From an uncultured Collinsella sp. (GTDB lineage: Bacteria; Actinomycetota; Coriobacteriia; Coriobacteriales; Coriobacteriaceae): a stretch of DNA of 5,714 nt. A model generated the notes under the pieces. The model was not told the origin of the DNA. It made no database searches and saw only the letters and a program-made list of their open reading frames with translations. This document shows, in pieces, positions 1 to 4,709 of the stretch. The stretch spans positions 1 to 5,714 of the forward strand of contig CAAEUX010000068.1 in the NCBI GenBank assembly GCA_900759335.1. The letters run 5' to 3'. How positions within the stretch are numbered: the stretch's first letter is position 1; every line of letters begins with the position of its first letter. The position numbers and the translations under genes are program-made.

Positions 1-9
1 TGATTGGGG

Positions 10-53
10 AAATTGCGTTGGCGGAATCGGCTAAAGTGCGATGGCGAAATTGG
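10..53. repeat. Degenerate 23-bp tandem repeat (about two copies)
   Basis: Positions 10-30 and 33-53 align at an offset of 23 bases with 17 of 21 identical; both copies share a GCG-N-TGGCG core followed by an A/T-rich stretch ending in GG. A third copy is not recognisable on either side. The repeat lies directly beyond the point where the transposase fragment loses its expected sequence, so it may be part of another dispersed repeat or of the DNA that replaced the end of the element. It is not clearly coding. Its extent to the left is cut off by the window edge. Confidence 0.4.
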
Positions 54-59
54 TTGTTT

Positions 60-464
60 TTACAGTAGCGCTAACACGAGGTCCCTGATGCCTTCGACCT
101 CGGGGGAGGGGACCCATACGGGGGAGATGTCGTGGGCGAGTATCGCCTTGGCCATCCTGGCGGCGTCGTTCCTGTCGTTCTTGGAGGCCGAGTCGGCGGC
201 CGACCTGGGGATCTTCGAGACCGCGGCGACGACGCACTCGACGCCGAGCCCGGCGAGCTCCCTTTGCGGGGCGAAGCCGAGGTAGCCGCTCTCGTAGGCC
301 GCGAGCGACGGCCCGGGGAACCCATCCATCCACCCGGCGATCTCGCCCCAGGGGTTGCCGGGGAACCTCCTCGTCACGGCCTCGCCGGTGTCCGCGTCGA
401 GGGCGCAGACGGTGGTCGACCTCAGGTGGACGTCCATCCCGAACGCGGTAGAATACTTTGGCAT
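60..464 (-). pseudogene. IS110-family transposase, N-terminal fragment
   Basis: This is the 134-residue amino-terminal part of an IS110-family (DEDD) transposase, a site-specific recombinase normally of about 300-400 residues. The RuvC-like domain is recognisable and keeps its four acidic positions: D11 in a GMDVH motif, E58 in YESGY, and D97 and D100 in KNDRNDA. Sequence matching the family runs to about residue 130 (IRDLV), then a few unrelated codons lead to a stop. The rest of the protein, including the C-terminal domain that carries the catalytic serine, is absent, so it should not be active. The start at 464 is chosen because a GGGAGG Shine-Dalgarno sequence lies a few bases upstream and because MPKYSTAFGMDVH is a normal IS110 beginning. 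A stable truncated product is possible but unsupported. Family identification is from motif recognition and is firm; the exact break, near 60-80, is not. Confidence 0.85.
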
Positions 465-660
465 GGGAGCCTCCCAACCTCGTTGCGGCGCGGCTGCGCC
501 TATGGCACTTCAACATCATTGTCGCAGCCCCGACCCGCGGTCACGAGCGGGGGCTCCTATCTTTTTAGTGCCCTCGGATTGGGTCATAGTGTCTGGCTTT
601 GGCTCTGCCTGTGACGTTTTCATTGTTGGTGCTGAGTGCCTTGTTTCCCGTCCCAAATGA
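75..660 (-). mobile_element. Truncated IS110-family insertion sequence remnant
   Basis: The remnant consists of the transposase 5' portion plus the non-coding end upstream of its start codon. IS110 elements lack the long terminal inverted repeats of most insertion sequences, so the outer edge cannot be read from the sequence. The limit near 660 is only a guess, based on the usual 150-250 bases of non-coding DNA upstream of the gene in this group. The opposite end has been deleted: homology stops at about position 75, next to an unrelated short tandem repeat. No target duplication was looked for, because this family usually makes none. Confidence 0.5.
487..572 (-). ncRNA. Candidate bridge-RNA region of the IS110 remnant
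   Basis: The DNA just upstream of the transposase start can fold into nested stems when read on the minus strand. GGCACT (572-567) pairs with AGTGCC (509-504). Inside it, AGCC/GGCT plus GCGGG/CCCGC (526-529 with 552-555; 534-538 with 547-551) form a bulged hairpin. A separate GGCGC/GCGCC hairpin with a 4-base loop lies at 487-500. In IS110-group elements the non-coding end next to the transposase start is known to encode a structured bridge RNA whose loops choose donor and target DNA, so position and folding fit. Assigning a bridge RNA here is inference: I cannot identify the guide loops, and GC-rich DNA folds easily. Confidence 0.35.
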
Positions 661-745
661 TCTACCCCGGGTCCCCGGTGGTTGCGGTGGGCGTGTTTGG
701 TTGGTGCCTGTTGATGGTCTGGGTATCGGGGAGGGCGGGCTCCGT
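573..745. other. Non-coding stretch between the IS remnant and the DUF1846 gene
   Basis: No credible gene lies between the transposase start and the DUF1846 start (465-790). The part nearest the transposase is described as a structured RNA candidate. The rest is GT-rich on the plus strand from about 680 to 740, with a second copy of AGTGCC at 635-640 (the first is at 567-572) and short G/C palindromes around 664-680. The outer edge of the insertion sequence must fall somewhere in this stretch, but I see no sequence that marks it. Confidence 0.5.
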
Positions 746-751
746 TATAAT
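746..751 (+). promoter_or_regulatory. -10 element for the DUF1846 gene
   Basis: A perfect TATAAT lies 39 bases before the chosen start codon. No convincing -35 hexamer is found 16-18 bases upstream; the nearest TTGATG (711-716) is 29 bases away, which is too far. There is no TGN extension either. The sequence is a plausible core promoter in otherwise GC-rich DNA, predicting transcription from about 757-759. Confidence 0.55.
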
Positions 752-790
752 CGCCTAGAACATTAAATGGAAACGGGACGGGAGCCATAT

Positions 791-2272
791 ATGCGCCAGG
801 GTTTCGACAACGCGAAGTATATCGAGCTGCAGGCTGCTCACATTAAGGAGCGCATCTCGCAGTTTGGTGGCAAGCTCTATTTGGAGTTTGGCGGTAAGCT
901 GTTCGATGACTATCATGCGAGCCGCGTGCTGCCGGGTTTTGAACCGGACAGCAAGTTCCGCATGCTCAAGAGCATCGCCGACGATGTCGAGGTTATCATC
1001 GCGATCAACGCGAACCACATCGAGAAAAACAAGGCTCGTGGTGACCTCGGCATTACCTATGACGAGGATGTGCTGCGCCTGGTTGACCTGTTCCGCGGCA
1101 ACGGCTTTGCTGTCGCGGCTGTGGTCATCACCCAGTACGCCGGCCAGCCTGCTGCCGATGTGTTCCGCAACCGTCTGAACGCGCTCGGTATTCCCGCCAA
1201 GCTGCACTATCCCATCGAGGGGTATCCGCACGATGTCGATCTGATCGTGTCCGACGATGGCTACGGCAAGAACGAGTTTGTCGAGACCACCCGACCGCTC
1301 GTCGTGGTCACTGCCCCCGGTCCTGGCTCGGGCAAGCTTGCCACCTGCCTGTCTCAGCTCTATCACGAGCACAAGCATGGCACGGCCGCCGGCTATGCCA
1401 AGTTCGAGACCTTCCCGGTCTGGAACCTTCCCCTCACGCATCCGGTCAACATCGCCTACGAGGCGGCCACGGCGGACCTCGACGATGCCAATATCATCGA
1501 CTCCTTCCACCTTGAGGCCTATAACAAGACCACGGTCAACTACAACCGCGACGTCGAGGCCTTCCCGGTGGTCCGTGCTCTGATGGAAAAGATCCTGGGC
1601 AAGAGCCCCTACCAGAGTCCTACGGACATGGGCGTCAATATGGTCGGCTTTGCCATCACCGATGACGATGCCTGCCGCGACGCTTCCAAGATGGAGATCG
1701 TCCGCCGCTACTTTACCGCGGTCGAAAATGTGCGCCGTACCGGCGTGGGCGATGAGCAAGTCGACCGTCTCAAGATTATTATGAAGAAAGCCGGCATCGA
1801 TAAGAACTACTCACCGGCGCGCTCGGCGGCCCTCACCAGGGAGCAGCTGACGGGTGGTCCCGTGGGTGCCATGGTCATGCCCGATGGCTCCGTGGTGACC
1901 GGTAAGACCTCCACGCGCCTGGGCGCCGCAAGTTCGCTCATTATGAACGCCCTCAAGCATGTCTCGGGCGTCGACCTTGAGCTCGAGGTCATTAGCGATG
2001 AAGCGATCGAGCCCATCAGCAAGCTCAAGACGCATTTCCTGGGCAGCAAAAACCCGCGCCTCCACACCGACGAGACGCTTATGGCGCTGTCGATCACCTC
2101 GGCCACGAGTGAGACGGCCGCTCGCGTCCTTTCGGGCCTGGAGCAGCTGCGCGGTTGCGATGCCTTCTTTAGCGTGATTATCTCGCCGACGGACGAGACG
2201 GTACTGCGCAAACTGGGTATCAACGTGTGCTGCGAGCCCAAGTTTGAGCGCCGCGGTTTCTTCCATCGCTAA
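791..2272 (+). CDS. DUF1846 (UPF0371) family protein, function unknown
   Basis: This 493-residue protein belongs to the conserved DUF1846/UPF0371 family, close to the family's usual length of about 500. Recognisable blocks are FGGKLYLEFGGKLFDDYHASRVLPGF (residues 25-50), a stretch with INANHIEKNKARGDLG (72-87), and a glycine-rich APGPGSGK segment with GPGSGK at 177-182 followed by LATCLSQLYHEH. The last resembles a nucleotide-binding loop, but the family's reaction is not established and I do not assign one. No signal peptide or membrane segment is visible, so it is probably cytoplasmic. The start at 791 is preferred over an in-frame ATG at 767 because GGGAG (780-784) sits six bases upstream and MRQGFDN is the family-typical beginning. 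It is a single-gene unit with a TATAAT upstream and a strong terminator downstream. Family assignment is from recall of the conserved blocks. Confidence 0.92.
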   Translation: MRQGFDNAKYIELQAAHIKERISQFGGKLYLEFGGKLFDDYHASRVLPGFEPDSKFRMLKSIADDVEVIIAINANHIEKNKARGDLGITYDEDVLRLVDLFRGNGFAVAAVVITQYAGQPAADVFRNRLNALGIPAKLHYPIEGYPHDVDLIVSDDGYGKNEFVETTRPLVVVTAPGPGSGKLATCLSQLYHEHKHGTAAGYAKFETFPVWNLPLTHPVNIAYEAATADLDDANIIDSFHLEAYNKTTVNYNRDVEAFPVVRALMEKILGKSPYQSPTDMGVNMVGFAITDDDACRDASKMEIVRRYFTAVENVRRTGVGDEQVDRLKIIMKKAGIDKNYSPARSAALTREQLTGGPVGAMVMPDGSVVTGKTSTRLGAASSLIMNALKHVSGVDLELEVISDEAIEPISKLKTHFLGSKNPRLHTDETLMALSITSATSETAARVLSGLEQLRGCDAFFSVIISPTDETVLRKLGINVCCEPKFERRGFFHR

Positions 2273-2306
2273 GTTTGAAGCACCGCGGTAATTACATTGC
2301 ATTTTG

Positions 2307-2339
2307 GCCGTATCGGGTTAGCGCCCGGTACGGCTTTTT
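2307..2339 (+). terminator. Rho-independent terminator after the DUF1846 gene
   Basis: An 11-bp stem (2307-2317 with 2324-2334, one G-U pair) closes a 6-base loop and is followed directly by five T residues. It lies 34 bases after the stop codon and reads only in the plus direction, since there is no T-run on the other side. It separates the DUF1846 gene from the winged-helix gene. Confidence 0.95.
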
Positions 2340-2405
2340 GATCAATAAAGCGCCTATTTCGGCGAAAAATAGCTGTTTACCTGCCTAGAAACAATTTGAG
2401 CGGTA

Positions 2406-2411
2406 TACAAT
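2406..2411 (+). promoter_or_regulatory. Possible -10 element for the winged-helix gene
   Basis: TACAAT lies within CGGTATACAATAACCG, where CGGT and ACCG form a short inverted repeat around the -10. The nearest -35-like hexamer is TTTACC at 2376-2381, but its 24-base spacing is too long, so the promoter call rests mostly on the -10 and on the need for a new start after the terminator. Transcription from about 2418 would give a leader of roughly 110 bases. Confidence 0.35.
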
Positions 2412-2425
2412 AACCGTAACTGTTT

Positions 2426-2470
2426 CATCCTTAGCGGGATGCCGCATGATGGATATTACCTGCCATCGTG
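2426..2470 (+). promoter_or_regulatory. Structured leader upstream of the winged-helix gene
   Basis: Two adjacent hairpins can form before the Shine-Dalgarno sequence. CATCC/GGATG (2426-2430 with 2437-2441) has a 6-base loop; an 8-bp stem CATGATGG/CCATCGTG (2445-2452 with 2463-2470, one G-U pair) has a 10-base loop. Neither has a T-run, so they are not terminators. Two short reading frames begin in the leader: MPHDGYYLPS (2439-2471) and a 17-codon frame from 2446. Neither has a good ribosome binding site. Function is unknown; no known riboswitch was recognised. Confidence 0.3.
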
Positions 2471-2528
2471 AGGTGTGTCGGTCGCGCACGGCGCGTTAGA
2501 TGCTCGTGCTCGGTTTGAGGAGGCTGCT

Positions 2529-2867
2529 ATGGCGGGCAAGGGTCGTGCGAGTGTCAACGATATGAAGCGTGTCGAGGTGCTGGTGTTGATGGAGATCGAC
2601 CAGCAAACCGAAGACAATGGCGGGCCGTATGGTTTCTCGCGCAAAACGCTTGCCGAGCGCGTGGGGGTTTCGCCGTATCGTGCCCGCGCCGCAATCGATC
2701 GCTTGGATTCCGAAGGCATGATTGATGTCGTCTCGCGTTATAGCGACGACGGCGGTCAGCTTGCAAATGGCATTTGCCTCACCGAACGTGGCGAGTGGTA
2801 TCTTGAGGGCGTCCGTACCGGCATGCTCGTTCAAGAAATGCTTGAGGACGAGGTTGCTGATCGATAG
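2529..2867 (+). CDS. Small winged-helix DNA-binding protein, probable transcription regulator
   Basis: This 112-residue protein looks like a single winged helix-turn-helix domain. The helix-turn-helix is FSRKTLAERVGVSPYRARAAIDRLDSEGMI (residues 36-65), reminiscent of GntR- and MarR-type recognition helices; the wing follows as VVSRYSDDGG...ICLTERGEWYL (67-92), then a short acidic tail. There is no ligand or enzyme domain, so it may dimerise or sense little by itself. A GAGGAGG Shine-Dalgarno sequence at 2517-2523, five bases before ATG, decides the start; an in-frame GTG at 2475 would add 18 residues but lacks such a site. The gene is monocistronic, bounded by terminators on both sides, and follows an unusually structured leader. 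It sits just upstream of pyrG, but nothing in the sequence proves that it controls it. Coding is very likely; the exact family is uncertain. Confidence 0.85.
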   Translation: MAGKGRASVNDMKRVEVLVLMEIDQQTEDNGGPYGFSRKTLAERVGVSPYRARAAIDRLDSEGMIDVVSRYSDDGGQLANGICLTERGEWYLEGVRTGMLVQEMLEDEVADR

Positions 2868-2891
2868 CAGCATGTAACCCTTGCCATAGCG

Positions 2892-2924
2892 ACGCCGCCT
2901 GGGAAACCGGGCGGCGTTTTGTTT
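2892..2924 (+). terminator. Rho-independent terminator after the winged-helix gene
   Basis: An 11-bp GC-rich stem (2892-2902 with 2907-2917, one G-U pair) is capped by a GAAA tetraloop and followed by TTTTGTTT. It lies 24 bases after the stop codon. It isolates pyrG from readthrough and implies that pyrG has its own promoter. Confidence 0.95.
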
Positions 2925-2926
2925 CA

Positions 2927-2954
2927 AGATTGAGAAATGCAATCTCACGCGAGA
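2927..2954. promoter_or_regulatory. Inverted repeats just upstream of the pyrG promoter
   Basis: AGATTG (2927-2932) and CAATCT (2940-2945) form a 6-bp inverted repeat with a 7-base spacer. TCTC (2943-2946) and GAGA (2951-2954) form an overlapping second one around ACGC. They lie directly upstream of the -35 candidate, a usual place for an activator or repressor site. They are short and could arise by chance; no binding protein is identified. Confidence 0.3.
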
Positions 2955-2958
2955 AAAA

Positions 2959-2990
2959 TTGCGAACGGTCCGCGGCGCGAGTATTACAAT
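2959..2990 (+). promoter_or_regulatory. Candidate pyrG promoter
   Basis: TTGCGA (2959-2964) is followed after 17 bases by TATTAC (2982-2987), which overlaps a better -10 match, TACAAT (2985-2990), at 20 bases. Either reading places transcription start near 2994-2998, giving a pyrG leader of about 50 bases. The location between a terminator and pyrG supports it. The predicted start lacks the GGGC run needed for the CTP-sensitive reiterative initiation known for pyrG in Bacillus. Confidence 0.55.
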
Positions 2991-2995
2991 GAAGA

Positions 2996-3027
2996 CCCGT
3001 AAGATGTGGATAAACAACTTCTACGGG
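2996..3027 (+). promoter_or_regulatory. Hairpin in the pyrG leader
   Basis: CCCGTA (2996-3001) and TACGGG (3022-3027) are perfect complements separated by 20 bases. The stem would begin almost at the predicted transcription start and end a few bases before the AGG (3034-3036) that probably serves as Shine-Dalgarno sequence for the ATG at 3046. It has no T-run, so it is not a terminator. It could stabilise the message end or affect translation start; with only six pairs and a long loop it could also be chance. Confidence 0.3.
3005..3013 (-). promoter_or_regulatory. DnaA-box-like 9-mer in the pyrG leader
   Basis: TGTGGATAA on the plus strand is the exact complement of TTATCCACA, the strongest known DnaA-box sequence. 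It lies between the predicted pyrG transcription start and the start codon, in the loop of the leader hairpin. I noticed no second box nearby, so this is not an origin; a lone box could let DnaA affect pyrG. A perfect match on either strand is expected by chance about once in 23 such windows, so the functional call is tentative. Confidence 0.35.
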
Positions 3028-3045
3028 AAGCGCAGGTAACTCAAT

Positions 3046-4707
3046 ATGACCAAGCATGTGTTCGTAACCGGTGGCGTGGTTTCGTCTCTGGGCAAGGGTA
3101 TCACCGCGGCCTCGCTGGGCCGTCTGCTCAAGTCGCGTGGCTACAAAGTAACGATGCAGAAGGCCGATCCGTATCTGAACGTCGACCCCGGTACCATGAG
3201 CCCCTTCCAGCATGGTGAGGTCTTCGTTACCGAGGATGGTTACGAGTCCGACCTGGACCTGGGTCATTACGAGCGCTTTATTGATGAGAACCTGACCCGC
3301 GATTCCAACTTTACGACCGGCGCCATCTATAAGAGCTTGATCGCCCGCGAGCGTCGCGGCGACTTTTTGGGCGGTACCGTGCAGGTGATTCCTCACGTCA
3401 CCAATGCCATTAAGGACAAGTTCCGCCGCATCGAGGAGCAGACCGGCTCCGATGTAGTCATCACCGAGCTGGGCGGCACGATCGGCGACATCGAGTCCCA
3501 ACCGTTTGTCGAGGCCATCCGTCAGTACCGCAAGGAGGCCGGCCCCGAGAACGTCTGCTACATCCACGTGTCGCTCGTTCCCTATATCGCCGCCGCCCAC
3601 GAGGTCAAGACCAAGCCCACGCAGCATTCCGTCAAGGAGCTCCGCAGCTTTGGCATCCAGCCCGATATCATCGTGCTGCGCTCCGACCACCATATCGATG
3701 ACGCTATCCGCGGAAAGATCGCAAGCTTCTGCGACGTCGACACCGATTGTGTCTTTACCAACGAGGACTGCGCGAGCATTTACGATGTTCCGCAGCTGCT
3801 TGCCGAGCAGGACTTTGACCTGCGCATTTGCGAGCGCCTGGGTCTGGACCCGCGTGAGCGCGACATGAGCGAGTGGAACGAGTTCCTGCGCAAACAGAAT
3901 CACGCCAACCATCACGCCGACAAGGTGAAGATCGCCGTCGTGGGCAAGTACACGCAGCTGCCCGATGCGTACCTGTCGGTTATCGAGGCCCTGCACCATG
4001 CGGGCGTCTTCTACGATCGCCATGTGGACGTCCAGCTGGTCGACGGCGAGAGCCTCGACGAGCAGAATGTCTCCGAGGTTCTGGGCGACGCCTCGGGCAT
4101 CCTGGTCCCCGGCGGCTTTGGCAAGCGCGCCCTGGAGGGCAAGATCCTCGCGGCCGAGTTTGCCCGTGAGCACAAGATTCCGTATCTGGGCATTTGCCTG
4201 GGTATGCAGGTGGCCGTGTGCGAGTTCGCCCGCAACGTCGTCGGCCTTGCCGGCGCCAGCTCCTCCGAGTTCGATCCGGACGGCCCGTTTAGCGTCATCG
4301 ATCTGATGAGCTCGCAGGAGGACGTGACCGAGAAGGGCGGCACCATGCGCCTGGGTGCCTATCCGTGCAAGCTCGCCGCCGATACCCTCGCGCGCGAGGC
4401 CTATGGCGAGGAGCTCGTCTACGAGCGTCACCGTCACCGTTTTGAGTTCAACAACGCCTTCCGTGACCAGCTCGAGGGCGCTGGTCTGGTTATCTCGGGT
4501 CTTTCGCCCGACGAGCGTCTGGTCGAGATGGTCGAGCTGCCGCGCGACGTACATCCGTGGTATGTGGCCACCCAGGCTCATCCCGAGTTCAAGAGCCGTC
4601 CGACCAACCCGCAGCCGCTGTTCCGCGAGTTCGTGCGCGCCTCGATCGGCCAGCACGAGGGTGTCGACCGTCTGCAGGTGACGCCCAAGAACCTCGCTAC
4701 GGACTAA
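3046..4707 (+). CDS. pyrG: CTP synthase (glutamine-hydrolysing)
   Basis: CTP synthase converts UTP, ATP and glutamine to CTP, the last step of de novo pyrimidine nucleotide synthesis, in the cytoplasm; the active enzyme is a tetramer. The 553-residue length is normal. The N-terminal amidoligase domain has the P-loop GGVVSSLGKG (K17), metal-binding D71 in ESDLDLGHYERF, E141 in ELGGTIGDIES, and the UTP/CTP-site motif KTKPTQHSVKEL (188-199). The glutaminase domain from about 294 has GKYTQLPDAY, the oxyanion-hole PGGFG (355-359), nucleophile C384 in GICLGMQ, and H512 and E514 in AHPEF. All key residues are present. The ATG start matches the family N-terminus; its Shine-Dalgarno sequence is a modest AGG nine bases upstream. 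A promoter and a short leader with a hairpin precede it. The recombinase gene begins two bases after its stop, so the two are probably co-transcribed. Identification is certain. Confidence 0.99.
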   Translation: MTKHVFVTGGVVSSLGKGITAASLGRLLKSRGYKVTMQKADPYLNVDPGTMSPFQHGEVFVTEDGYESDLDLGHYERFIDENLTRDSNFTTGAIYKSLIARERRGDFLGGTVQVIPHVTNAIKDKFRRIEEQTGSDVVITELGGTIGDIESQPFVEAIRQYRKEAGPENVCYIHVSLVPYIAAAHEVKTKPTQHSVKELRSFGIQPDIIVLRSDHHIDDAIRGKIASFCDVDTDCVFTNEDCASIYDVPQLLAEQDFDLRICERLGLDPRERDMSEWNEFLRKQNHANHHADKVKIAVVGKYTQLPDAYLSVIEALHHAGVFYDRHVDVQLVDGESLDEQNVSEVLGDASGILVPGGFGKRALEGKILAAEFAREHKIPYLGICLGMQVAVCEFARNVVGLAGASSSEFDPDGPFSVIDLMSSQEDVTEKGGTMRLGAYPCKLAADTLAREAYGEELVYERHRHRFEFNNAFRDQLEGAGLVISGLSPDERLVEMVELPRDVHPWYVATQAHPEFKSRPTNPQPLFREFVRASIGQHEGVDRLQVTPKNLATD

Positions 4708-4709
4708 GG

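Noticed and set aside
31..519. 162-codon minus-strand frame overlapping the transposase fragment
   Set aside because: Arginine-rich out-of-frame reading of the transposase region; the other frame carries the IS110 motifs and the ribosome binding site.
767..790. Earlier ATG for the DUF1846 gene
   Set aside because: It would add eight residues not typical of the family, and the Shine-Dalgarno sequence GGGAG at 780-784 clearly serves the ATG at 791.
755..1759. 334-codon minus-strand frame opposite the DUF1846 gene
   Set aside because: Same in-phase antisense effect as over pyrG; no Shine-Dalgarno sequence or domain, while the plus-strand gene is clearly real.
2475..2528. GTG start adding 18 residues to the winged-helix protein
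   Set aside because: No properly spaced ribosome binding site, whereas GAGGAGG stands five bases before the ATG at 2529.
2996..3027. Attenuator-type terminator in the pyrG leader
   Set aside because: The stem is only 6 bp with a 20-base loop and no T-run follows, so it cannot be a Rho-independent attenuator of the Bacillus pyrG type.
2779..4656. 625-codon open frame on the minus strand opposite pyrG
   Set aside because: It is exactly in antisense phase with pyrG codons, so a stop would need a TTA, CTA or TCA codon in pyrG, and these are avoided in this GC-rich genome. The protein shows no recognisable domain.
4557..4709. Longer recombinase frame overlapping the pyrG 3' end
   Set aside because: The extension encodes low-complexity sequence in an overlapping frame of conserved pyrG codons and lies beyond the normal Xer N-terminus.
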